The notes under the pieces: generated by a model | The model's database searches: none | Seen by the model: the letters and a program-made list of their open reading frames with translations, nothing else | Told to the model about the DNA's origin: nothing | Shown here: one piece after another, positions 23,004 to 29,851 of the stretch | Position numbering within the stretch: position 1 is the stretch's first letter | Layout: every line of letters starts with the position of its first letter | Origin: Elusimicrobiaceae bacterium | Lineage (GTDB): Bacteria > Elusimicrobiota > Elusimicrobia > Elusimicrobiales > Elusimicrobiaceae | Direction: 5' to 3' | Length of the DNA stretch: 36,391 bases | Assembly (NCBI GenBank): GCA_017501565.1 | Contig: JAFVWP010000112.1 | Location: forward strand, 1 to 36,391 | Translations under genes and position numbers: made by a program

Positions 23004-23255
23004 TAAAAAAACGGCTGTTATATTTGAGCCAGTAACGCTAACCCAAAAGTAACAGCCGTGGCTCCTGCCATATTTATATGGCAGGAAGCACTCGACACAA
23101 CATATCCAAGGGATCAACTCGGATATGTTGTGTCTAAAACGACTGTCTTTGGAGCGTTACTGTGCCATTGGTATCCCAACAGCGCACCGTATTCTGCACA
23201 CGGTTCCAAAAACAGATTCAAATTGTATACTACTATTGGCAAATAAGTAGCCAAT
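23004..23255 (-). ncRNA. Candidate novel structured RNA or attenuating leader
   Basis: A minus-strand unit of about 250 nt, with a promoter upstream and a terminator at its end, containing no credible ORF. Stems (plus-strand coordinates): 23235-23240 with 23250-23255 (6 bp); 23162-23165 with 23184-23187 plus an inner 6-bp helix (23166-23171 with 23176-23181); 23094-23107 with 23121-23134 (14 bp perfect); 23064-23071 with 23078-23085, closing a 6-nt loop; 23030-23039 with 23153-23162 (10 bp perfect, enclosing the previous two); and 23011-23020 with 23050-23059 (10 bp, then T run on minus). The last two interleave in pseudoknot order. It does not match tmRNA, RNase P RNA, SRP RNA or any riboswitch I can recall. 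It could be a stand-alone RNA or the regulated leader of the lipoprotein operon that starts 55 nt beyond the terminator. Confidence 0.6.
23005..23059 (-). terminator. Terminator of the candidate RNA, with a 29-nt loop
   Basis: On the minus strand ACGGCTGTTA (23059-23050) pairs with TAACAGCCGT (23020-23011), followed by TTTTTT. The loop of 29 nt is unusually long and contains a segment complementary to an upstream part of the same transcript. Confidence 0.7.
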
Positions 23256-23261
23256 ATCTCA

Positions 23262-23290
23262 ATTATAATAACTTCAGATTATTTTGTCCA
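23262..23290 (-). promoter_or_regulatory. Near-consensus sigma-70 promoter of the candidate RNA
   Basis: On the minus strand TGGACA (23290-23285), a 17-bp spacer and TATAAT (23267-23262). One mismatch in the -35 and none in the -10. Predicted start near 23255. Confidence 0.7.
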
Positions 23291-23375
23291 CTGATCCAAT
23301 ACTTTAACATAATAAACTAGATGGATAAAATTTTCATTACATTGGTTCCAAAATTCGTTTGAATTGCAGTAAAAT

Positions 23376-23404
23376 AAAAAAACCACCTGAAAAGGTGGTT
23401 TTTT
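23376..23404. terminator. Rho-independent terminator (copy 2 of the repeated hairpin)
   Basis: AACCACCT-GAAA-AGGTGGTT (23381-23400) with A and T runs, matching the terminator of tRNA-Leu at 21559-21584. On plus no gene precedes it. On minus it could end a short transcript from the hairpin-rich stretch at 23419-23492. Confidence 0.8.
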
Positions 23405-23520
23405 ATTTTGTCCAGGGAGCACACCAACTGCTTGGTGTGCGTGAAGGGCTTGAAAGGCGCAGTGATGTTTTTGTTTGAGCCACAAGTGCGCCCGCTTTAA
23501 ATGCTTTTTATTTTTTTTAT
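23405..23520 (-). other. Gene-free hairpin-rich stretch, possible second small RNA
   Basis: The interval from 22950 to 23595 holds no credible protein gene. This part has a perfect 9-bp hairpin, GCACACCAA-CTGC-TTGGTGTGC (23419-23440), and a 6-bp stem GGCGCA/TGCGCC (23456-23461 with 23487-23492), both upstream on minus of the terminator at 23376-23404. A weak minus promoter may lie near 23505-23534. The stretch between 23291 and 23375 shows nothing I can name. Confidence 0.35.
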
Positions 23521-23548
23521 TTGACTTTTCCCAAAATCTTTTTATAAA
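23521..23548 (+). promoter_or_regulatory. Promoter of the orphan HTH gene
   Basis: TTGACT (23521-23526), a 16-bp spacer and TATAAA (23543-23548). Predicted start near 23555, followed by a leader with an AAGGAAG ribosome binding site before the ATG at 23596. Confidence 0.6.
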
Positions 23549-23595
23549 ATAAAAAAAATAGTTAATAACCATCATTTCACAAGGAAGTGCCGCTT

Positions 23596-23946
23596 ATGAG
23601 CCGATACAACATCAAAACCTTAAAAGAAAAACAAGCCATTATGGACTGCCTGTTAAAACATGGTTGGAAAGAAACTTTGAAAAAATATGACGTCCCCCGC
23701 TCCACCTTGGTTCATTGGAAAGAAAGAGTTCAATCCGGCAACAAAGTGGATTTAGCACTTTTGCAACGCAAGGTAAAAAGACGCACCATTCGCCCCGAAA
23801 CGGCGGCTTTGGTCAAAAAATTACATGCTGAAAATCCGTCTTATTCTTTGGAGCAAATCAGGGAAAAAGTCCTTAAAACACAAAAAATATCCAGAACCAA
23901 AATTTGGCATATTTTGCACGACGAAAAAGACGTTATTTTCCAATAA
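23596..23946 (+). CDS. Orphan double helix-turn-helix protein, transposase/integrase DNA-binding-domain-like
   Basis: 116 residues from the ATG at 23596; the GTG at 23587 lies too close to the AAGGAAG site. Two HTH-like units are visible: residues about 8-48 (KEKQAIMDCLLKHGWKETLK, then KYDVPRSTLVHWKERVQSGN) and about 67-110 (IRPETAALVKKL, then YSLEQIREKVLKTQKISRTK). This bipartite form is that of the DNA-binding head of IS3/IS481/IS630-type transposases and integrases. No DDE catalytic domain follows: the frame stops and a clean terminator comes next. So it is either a transposase remnant kept as a DNA-binding protein or a small regulator. It has its own promoter and terminator, which argues for function. 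Confidence 0.7.
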   Translation: MSRYNIKTLKEKQAIMDCLLKHGWKETLKKYDVPRSTLVHWKERVQSGNKVDLALLQRKVKRRTIRPETAALVKKLHAENPSYSLEQIREKVLKTQKISRTKIWHILHDEKDVIFQ

Positions 23947-23953
23947 AATTTAA

Positions 23954-23984
23954 AACCCCGCCATCAAAAAGCGGGGTTGTTTTT
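23954..23984 (+). terminator. Rho-independent terminator of the HTH gene
   Basis: AACCCCGC (23954-23961), loop CATCAAAAA, GCGGGGTT (23971-23978), then GTTTTT. Confidence 0.85.
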
Positions 23985-24001
23985 ATCCTGTCAAAAATTT
24001 C

Positions 24002-24400
24002 ATGAAAAAGCCTTTTTTTATGTTTGTTGTCGGCCTGGTCCACTTACTTCCTGCCTATTTAATGGCTTGGCTGGGCTGTAAGGCTATGTTTTGGGGCTGG
24101 CAAACGCAATCTTTTATCAAAATTATTTTGATATGGGGCGCATGGTGGCTGTTTTGGTTTATTATGTACCATTCCTTTATCTCTGAAGGAACCCAGGGAG
24201 TACAGAAAGAAGACGCAGCGTGCTTTGTAATCATGACAGGGGTTACCTTTGGGCTTGTTTTTATATCCGTAGTCATTTTACCTTGGTTTTTCCCCCCTTA
24301 CACGCTCTCTTGGGTTCTTTTAAGAGTCGCTTGGTGTTGGGTATCCTTACACACTATATTCTGGGCCGTTGTGATGGGTGCAATGGCGCTGGAGCGATAA
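24002..24400 (+). CDS. Small multi-pass membrane protein of unknown function
   Basis: 132 residues with four hydrophobic segments: FFMFVVGLVHLLPAYLMAWL, IKIILIWGAWWLFWFIMYH, FVIMTGVTFGLVFISVVILP and LLRVAWCWVSLHTIFWAVVM. The short loop SEGTQGVQKEDAAC joins helices 2 and 3. Very rich in tryptophan. No family recognised. There is no ribosome binding site near the ATG; the sequence just upstream (TGTCAAAAA) only loosely resembles the extended -10 boxes of other genes here. It converges with the ankyrin gene, with 4 bp between stops and no terminator between them. Confidence 0.6.
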   Translation: MKKPFFMFVVGLVHLLPAYLMAWLGCKAMFWGWQTQSFIKIILIWGAWWLFWFIMYHSFISEGTQGVQKEDAACFVIMTGVTFGLVFISVVILPWFFPPYTLSWVLLRVAWCWVSLHTIFWAVVMGAMALER

Positions 24401-24404
24401 AATC

Positions 24405-25199
24405 CTACTCGTGCGCCCCCTGTCGGCGCAAATATTCGGCGATTTCCTTAAATCCGTATTTGACGGCAAGAGATAAAGGAGTGTGCGGGGCAACGTCCTT
24501 TTTCGTTACTTGGGGTTTATTAACGTCGGCTCCTTTTTCCACAAAATGCTTCACCAACCCCAACATTCCCGTTTCAACAGCCAAAAGCAAGGCGGTTTGT
24601 CCTTTGGCATTGGTGCCATTCACATTCGCGCCGGCCTCTAAAAGAATATCTATGATTTCACACCCGCCCGAAAGGCCGTCTTGCAGTGCGACCCCTAAAA
24701 TCGTCAAACTATGGCCGGAGGAACGCACGTCGCCCGCTAATCGCAACACATCGGCTTTCGCCCCGGCAGCCAATAAGGCGCGAATAAGCTCCACATTCTT
24801 TTTTTCAACAGCAAAAGCCAAGGGAGTAATGAAATTAATTTCATCAATATCCGCCATTCCCGCCACCAATTTTTTTTCGTAATAATGCAAATTCGGGTCG
24901 GCTCCTTTGCTTAATAACCAAAGGGCTTTCTGTGTCATATTTTCTTTGCATGCGTAGGCCAAAGCAGGGCACATTAAATCGCCCAAAAAGGGGCCGAAGC
25001 GGCGGTGGTGTTCATCGGCCGCATTTACATCTATGCCACCGGAAGATAACAAAAATGCTGCCACCTGAATAGACGCAGTATAAACAAAAGCTCTTCTGAC
25101 AATTCTCATTTCTTGCACATTTGGTAAAAGTTCTTGCACGCAAGCCAAATTGCCTTCCCGCGCGGCTACAATTAAAGGTTCTTGTAAATAGTCATTCAT
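24405..25199 (-). CDS. Ankyrin-repeat protein
   Basis: 264 residues built almost wholly of ankyrin repeats, about six to seven units, some degenerate. Clear ones: PALAYACKENMTQKALWLLS KGADPN (around 78-103), TPLAFAVEKKNVELIRALLA AGAKAD (about 125-150), LEAGANVNGTNAKGQTALLL and ALLLAVETGMLGLVKHFVEK GADVN, and TPLSLAVKYGFKEIAEYLRR QGA at the end. No signal peptide or membrane segment, so presumably cytoplasmic; ankyrin repeats bind other proteins and the partner is unknown. GGAG ribosome binding site. It is 11 bp behind the DMT transporter gene and shares its transcript. Confidence 0.93.
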   Translation of the reverse strand: MNDYLQEPLIVAAREGNLACVQELLPNVQEMRIVRRAFVYTASIQVAAFLLSSGGIDVNAADEHHRRFGPFLGDLMCPALAYACKENMTQKALWLLSKGADPNLHYYEKKLVAGMADIDEINFITPLAFAVEKKNVELIRALLAAGAKADVLRLAGDVRSSGHSLTILGVALQDGLSGGCEIIDILLEAGANVNGTNAKGQTALLLAVETGMLGLVKHFVEKGADVNKPQVTKKDVAPHTPLSLAVKYGFKEIAEYLRRQGAHE

Positions 25200-25210
25200 G
25201 GTTTTCTCCT

Positions 25211-26125
25211 TTATTTAACGCCGATATAAGAGCCGATTCCCAATAAAATCATACCGATTAATACAAAGCACAAATCCAACGCTTTGGCGCGTAAGTTTTT
25301 CTCCCGAAAAAACAATGCCCCGCCCACAAAACTGACCAATACCGACGAGCGCCGAATCATGGATACCATAGAAATCATGACTTGCGGGTCTTTCAAAGCG
25401 TACAAATAAAAAAACTCCGACACTACCATCAACACAGACACCGCCAAAATGGACCAATGCCAACGAAAATCAAAAATTTTTTCTTTGGAAAAACGAGCAA
25501 AGACACCCACAAAAACCAACATCAGTACAAACTGATAAAACGTGTACCAACTTTGCACAAACATAAAATGGACCTGGCGCATTAAAAACTTATCGTATAG
25601 CCCGCTGGCAGCACTAAACAAAGCACTGATGCCCAACAGCCAAATCCACTTATTGCGGGCAAAGAAAATACCTTCGTTTTTGCCGCTTTGCTTCAGAAGA
25701 ACCAAAGAATAAACGGACACTAAAATCCCCGCCCATTGATACAAATTCAGCCTTTCGCCAAAAATTACAATAGCCCCTAACAGGGTCAATATCGGGTAAG
25801 TGGCATGTATCGGTGCCGTCAATGTAATAGGTAAATATTTCAAAGCAAAATACATGGATAGCCAGGAAGCCAAAACAATTACCGCTTTTAAAAACACCCA
25901 GCCATGCGCTGCCCAAGAGCCGCGCGGAATAGCCAGCCAAGTATTATTTTCAAACCAGCCAAGCCCCGCTTGCGAAGATAAAACAAGCGGAGAGAGAATC
26001 AATGCACAAAAAAACACGTTGAGCAGCAACACCAATAATACGTTGTTGCCCACCAATGCTTTTTTACGGGCGATGTCTTGCAGTCCTATTAAAAAGGCGG
26101 AAATAAAAGTAGCCAATATCCACAT
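25211..26125 (-). CDS. EamA/DMT-superfamily transporter
   Basis: 304 residues with ten hydrophobic segments in two halves, the standard 5+5 EamA layout. Typical stretches: the end of the first half PITLTAPIHATYPILTLLGA, IVIFGERLNLYQWAGILVSV, and in the second half MVSMIRRSSVLVSFVGGALF, FREKNLRAKALDLCFVLIGM. The family exports amino acids, metabolites or purine-like compounds, or carries sugars; the substrate cannot be read from sequence. First gene of a two-gene operon with the ankyrin protein. A -10-like TAAGAT lies about 12 bp before the ATG, implying a very short leader. Confidence 0.9.
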   Translation of the reverse strand: MWILATFISAFLIGLQDIARKKALVGNNVLLVLLLNVFFCALILSPLVLSSQAGLGWFENNTWLAIPRGSWAAHGWVFLKAVIVLASWLSMYFALKYLPITLTAPIHATYPILTLLGAIVIFGERLNLYQWAGILVSVYSLVLLKQSGKNEGIFFARNKWIWLLGISALFSAASGLYDKFLMRQVHFMFVQSWYTFYQFVLMLVFVGVFARFSKEKIFDFRWHWSILAVSVLMVVSEFFYLYALKDPQVMISMVSMIRRSSVLVSFVGGALFFREKNLRAKALDLCFVLIGMILLGIGSYIGVK

Positions 26126-26262
26126 ACTCAGTAGTTATCTTACAATTTATCTTCCTTTTTCTGCAGAAGAAATCCCCGATAATGTCATAAGAAGAAAAAC
26201 TTTTTTCATTTTCGGCTCTTTTTTAAGTACAATGTAAGTATCTTATAACATAAGAGGAATCT

Positions 26263-26742
26263 ATGAAACTAAAAACTTTACTACTGACGATCTCTGCCGC
26301 TGTTTTATTGGGCGGATGTGTCAAAGTGCCCCAAGCACCGAAATTGGACGTTACTTTACCGGTAGCCGGTGCGGAAGAAGTATGGGTTTCTTCTGCCCAA
26401 AAAGGCAAACCCGTATTGATTGCCGTTATGGCCAGCTACTGCGGTTGGTGCAAAAAATCTTTGCCCGCTTTGGAAACGGCCAATAAAGAATTTGGCGACA
26501 AAGTGCAAGTCATCGGTGTTTTTGTAGACCAAGACGATGCCAAAGTAAAACAAATCATTGAAGATTACGGCTTAAACAGCAAAATCTTGTATAAAGGCGG
26601 TGATGCCGCCACGTCCTTAGGCGTACAAGGTTTCCCCCATATCATGCTGTTTAACAAAAAACATCAATTGGTTAAATATTGGAGCGGTTATTCTGACACA
26701 TTGGCCGATCAGTACCGCGAAGAAATCAACAAATTGATTTAA
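26263..26742 (+). CDS. Thioredoxin-like (TlpA/ResA-type) lipoprotein
   Basis: 159 residues. Lipoprotein signal with lipobox LGGC (C19). Thioredoxin fold: active-site CGWC at 60-63 (ASYCGWCKK), the TlpA-type strand-helix insert VIGVFVDQDDAKVKQIIEDY, and the cis-proline P125 (VQGFPHIMLF). It would act at the periplasmic face as a thiol-disulfide reductant or oxidant, for example in cytochrome maturation or protein repair. The needed partner (CcdA/DsbD type) is not in the window. AAGAGGA ribosome binding site and a likely -10 TACAAT at 26230-26235. Confidence 0.93.
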   Translation: MKLKTLLLTISAAVLLGGCVKVPQAPKLDVTLPVAGAEEVWVSSAQKGKPVLIAVMASYCGWCKKSLPALETANKEFGDKVQVIGVFVDQDDAKVKQIIEDYGLNSKILYKGGDAATSLGVQGFPHIMLFNKKHQLVKYWSGYSDTLADQYREEINKLI

Positions 26743-26752
26743 CAAAACTCAC

Positions 26753-26787
26753 AAGAGCCCTGTCTTTTTGGGACAGGGCTCTTTCTT
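26753..26787 (+). terminator. Rho-independent terminator
   Basis: A 12-bp stem AAGAGCCCTGTC / GACAGGGCTCTT with a 7-nt loop (26753-26783), then a T-rich tail. It lies just before the ribosome binding site of the DUF2339 gene, which suggests readthrough or a separate promoter for that gene. Confidence 0.85.
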
Positions 26788-26806
26788 TTACCGGGAGGTG
26801 CAATTC

Positions 26807-29800
26807 GTGTTTTTCGTATTATGTGGACTATGTCTTGTTTTTCTTATTTCTCTCTTTCCGCTTTTTTATTCATTACATTTAGGCGGAAAAGTAAGCAGTT
26901 TGCAATGGCGCTTGGATAAATTGGAAAAAGAACTCCAAGGGGCTAAATCCACGCAAACGGCTACGGACGAGACTCACACCGCCCCAACAGAAACGCAAGC
27001 TACTTCCGAGCCTGCACCACAGCCCGAAGCAGCGCAATCTCCCGAAGTTACATCTCAACCGGCCGTTATGGCACATGCCCAACCGAAACAGGACCCTGTC
27101 GCTCAAGCACTTACTCCTGAATCCGCCCAAAACCCTGTTCACAACGCACTACGCCCGGAACAAACAGAACCGGCTACCGCTTTGACGCCCCAAGACTCTG
27201 TTATCGCGGTGCAAGAGCCGACATTACAAAAAGAAGATGCTCCCAAAACGGCGTCCCGCCAAACGACCGAAGGCATTGCCGCGGGACAGGTATTCTCTTG
27301 GGTAGGCGGATTTACGCTTTTCTTAGCCATTGTTTTTTGGATTAAATATTCCATAGATAACAATTTACTGACCCCCGTTATGCGCATTGTTTTAGGCAGT
27401 GCCGTCGGGATTGTTTTGTTAGTGAGCGGGCTTTTGATCCGCAAAGAAAAAATACAAACCACCGCCAATACTTTAGCCGGCAGCGGTTTGGCTATTTTAT
27501 ATGCGGTCGTTTTCTGCGGCTACACGTTTTATCAATTATTTTCCATGCAAACGGCATTTGGAGCAATGGTGGTCATTGCGTTAATGTCTTTTGCGGTGGC
27601 CTTGTATAAACAGACCCAATATATCGGCTTTTTAGCTGTTATTACCTCTTTCTTAACGCCTTATTTGGTAGCCGGCCAAGAGCCGAATATGCTTTTCTTT
27701 TTACTCTATTTGGCGCTTGTGAATGCCGCCGCTACGGCTACGGCCTTAAAAGCCCGCTGGAACGGCCTTTTGATGGCGGCCTTTATCTTTACGGGTTTGG
27801 GCCAATTATCCGTATTTGGCGCTATATCCAAAACCGATACAGCCCTAGCTATCGGATACGGCATCTTTTGCGCGCTATACGGCATAGCCGCGGCGTGGAT
27901 TTGTCTGAAAAAACAAGATATTATTTCCACTCCTTGCCGCGCGGTATTGCTCTCTTTTATCGTATTTAACCTGTTTTTGGCATGTACTGGGTTGACGAGC
28001 TGTGCCCATTTTTTCAATGTTTCCTTGGTTTTCTTGGCAGTGGCTTTGTGCTTAAATCTGCTATTGTGCCGCATGGCTCATGCGTCTGATGATTTTAGCC
28101 ACGGCTTTTTAATGGCCGGAAAAATTATTATCGTTCTGGGCCTTTTTCTGTGGACTGCAAGATTAGCCAGCGGCGAATTTTTGGCTTTACAATTATCGGC
28201 CATCTTGGCCTTTGCCGCTATCAATGCCACCTACGATATATTGATGTATAGAAAGAAAAAAGTCTTTTCTACCTTTGCCGGCATTTTCCCTATTTTGTTA
28301 ATGCTGACGGCATTTATCCAATCGCAAAGCATGACTTTTGGGATATTAATGTCGTTCTCGGCCTTGATGATTGTGCTGTTGGGGGCGGCGGTTGTGTATG
28401 CCTTGGTTTGCAAAAAGATTGTACCCGCTGTTGTGGCGGCTGTACTTTTTACCCTTTTCTTGCTGCAAGCTCCGACAATTACCCTGGAATATTTTTTCAG
28501 CAGCACACAATGCTTGCTGATGTGGATATTGGGCGTTGTACCCGCGGTAATCTGCGCCGTAGCGGGAGCGTGCTTGCGTAAACGCTTTGACATTCCCCCC
28601 CATAACGGCTTGGTCTTTACCTGTACGCTTTTGCCATACTTATTGGTCGTATCCGTATTGGCCAACAACCAGGTGCAAGCAGATACTTCTGTGCATTTGT
28701 TTTTTGGCTTTACCTTGGCCTTAAACGCGCTTTGTGCTTTGTTTACTTGGATATATAAAGAAGCCCGCCCGATGTGGGGAGCTTTGGCCGGCACGGCTCT
28801 TTTGCAACTCATTTATTTATTCAACGGCGTTGGAGAAAGCGCGGTCCCCTTTATGCTTTGGGTGGGCGCTATATGGCTTTTGTTCTTTCTGTATCCGTTC
28901 TTCTGCGGCAAAGACCGCATTCCCGGCAGAAGCCCTTGGGCCGTCGGCTCGCTCAGCGGTGTCATTTCCGTATTAATTTGCGTAGATATTTTGAAAAACG
29001 ATATGGAAATAGTTTACACAACTGCCTTGCCGTTTTTTATGGCAACGATATACGCTTTAGCCATTTACTATGTGTATAAATGGGAACCTATCACCCAAGA
29101 AAGGCAAAAACAGCGCATCTTGTGGTTAAGTGCGGCGGCTTTGTCTTTCATCACCTTAATTTTCCCGTTGGAAATGAACAAAGCTTGGTTGACCTGTGCG
29201 TGGGCTTTGGAAGGATTGGCCTTGGTTTACTTAAACAAGTTCTTACCCCACAAAGGCTTGCGCATCGCGGCGCTGGGATTGTTGAGCATCGCGTTTATCC
29301 GCTTGGTATTAAACCCGGCGATCTTCAGCTATTACGAAACCACTTCGTCTTTGTTTAATTGGTATTTATATGCCTTTTTATTGGTTGGCAGTTGTTTGTT
29401 AACTTCGGCGAGTTTATGGACTTCTTCGTCCGAAAACAAAGCCCCTGTTTATTATTTACAAACCTTAGGCGGCATTGTCTTGTTTGTATTGATGAACATA
29501 GAAATCACCAATTACTTTGCAACGGAAGAAGGGTTAAAATTCCATTTCTTTGGAGATTTTGCCCCCGCTATCACCTATACTTTAGGGTGGACGATTTTCG
29601 GGGCGATATGTATTTTCTTAGGATTAAACAGAAAAGGAAGCATCATCAGCAAAGTGGGCATTGTCTTGGTCTGCTTTTCCTTGATGAAACTTTTCCTGAG
29701 CGATATTTGGACGTTAGGCGGCCTGTATAGAATCGCCGGGCTGTTTGGTATTGCGATGGTCCTGATCGCCATATCCTTTGCTTACCAATACATTCACAAA

Positions 29801-29809
29801 AAAGAATAA
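26807..29809 (+). CDS. DUF2339 giant multi-pass membrane protein
   Basis: About 1000 residues from the GTG at 26807, which follows GGGAGG by 8 bases; a TTG further upstream lies inside the terminator hairpin and is rejected. Order: a membrane helix (1-20), a short coiled coil (SSLQWRLDKLEKELQG, about 26-41), a disordered linker rich in Ala, Thr, Gln, Glu and Pro (about 45-155), then the family hallmark GQVFSWVGGFTLFLAIVFWI KYSIDNNLLTPVMRI and about two dozen further hydrophobic helices to the end. DUF2339 proteins have no known function. Their size and helix number suggest an inner-membrane transport or polymer-handling role, but this is not shown. Ends at a bidirectional terminator. Confidence 0.9.
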   Translation: MFFVLCGLCLVFLISLFPLFYSLHLGGKVSSLQWRLDKLEKELQGAKSTQTATDETHTAPTETQATSEPAPQPEAAQSPEVTSQPAVMAHAQPKQDPVAQALTPESAQNPVHNALRPEQTEPATALTPQDSVIAVQEPTLQKEDAPKTASRQTTEGIAAGQVFSWVGGFTLFLAIVFWIKYSIDNNLLTPVMRIVLGSAVGIVLLVSGLLIRKEKIQTTANTLAGSGLAILYAVVFCGYTFYQLFSMQTAFGAMVVIALMSFAVALYKQTQYIGFLAVITSFLTPYLVAGQEPNMLFFLLYLALVNAAATATALKARWNGLLMAAFIFTGLGQLSVFGAISKTDTALAIGYGIFCALYGIAAAWICLKKQDIISTPCRAVLLSFIVFNLFLACTGLTSCAHFFNVSLVFLAVALCLNLLLCRMAHASDDFSHGFLMAGKIIIVLGLFLWTARLASGEFLALQLSAILAFAAINATYDILMYRKKKVFSTFAGIFPILLMLTAFIQSQSMTFGILMSFSALMIVLLGAAVVYALVCKKIVPAVVAAVLFTLFLLQAPTITLEYFFSSTQCLLMWILGVVPAVICAVAGACLRKRFDIPPHNGLVFTCTLLPYLLVVSVLANNQVQADTSVHLFFGFTLALNALCALFTWIYKEARPMWGALAGTALLQLIYLFNGVGESAVPFMLWVGAIWLLFFLYPFFCGKDRIPGRSPWAVGSLSGVISVLICVDILKNDMEIVYTTALPFFMATIYALAIYYVYKWEPITQERQKQRILWLSAAALSFITLIFPLEMNKAWLTCAWALEGLALVYLNKFLPHKGLRIAALGLLSIAFIRLVLNPAIFSYYETTSSLFNWYLYAFLLVGSCLLTSASLWTSSSENKAPVYYLQTLGGIVLFVLMNIEITNYFATEEGLKFHFFGDFAPAITYTLGWTIFGAICIFLGLNRKGSIISKVGIVLVCFSLMKLFLSDIWTLGGLYRIAGLFGIAMVLIAISFAYQYIHKKE

Positions 29810-29822
29810 AATTCCATAAAAA

Positions 29823-29850
29823 AACCCGGGTTCATAGACCCGGGTTTTTT
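29823..29850. terminator. Bidirectional Rho-independent terminator
   Basis: AACCCGGGT-TCATAG-ACCCGGGTT (29823-29846) with AAAA before and TTTTTT after. It lies between the DUF2339 gene and the convergent long minus-strand operon. Confidence 0.88.
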
Positions 29851-29851
29851 A

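Noticed and set aside
23030-23162. A small transposable element (MITE) with CAGTAACGCT terminal inverted repeats
   Set aside because: No target-site duplication is seen at the ends, and the repeats fit as an RNA stem inside a unit with its own promoter and terminator. Not fully excluded.
23058-23246. Short plus-strand ORF through the structured stretch
   Set aside because: It is made of the arms of perfect hairpins and lacks a ribosome binding site.
23335-23375. A tRNA-like relic before the second terminator copy (GGTTCC...)
   Set aside because: No acceptor or anticodon pairing could be built around it.
23279-23575. 98-residue minus-strand ORF
   Set aside because: It runs through a terminator hairpin and a second hairpin, has no ribosome binding site, and its composition is not protein-like.
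24220-24882. 220-residue plus-strand ORF over the ankyrin gene
   Set aside because: Antisense to clear ankyrin repeats; a low-complexity mirror translation.
28231-28812. 193-residue ORF antisense to the DUF2339 gene
   Set aside because: Rich in Lys, Ala and Thr, as expected from antisense of membrane helices; no start signals.
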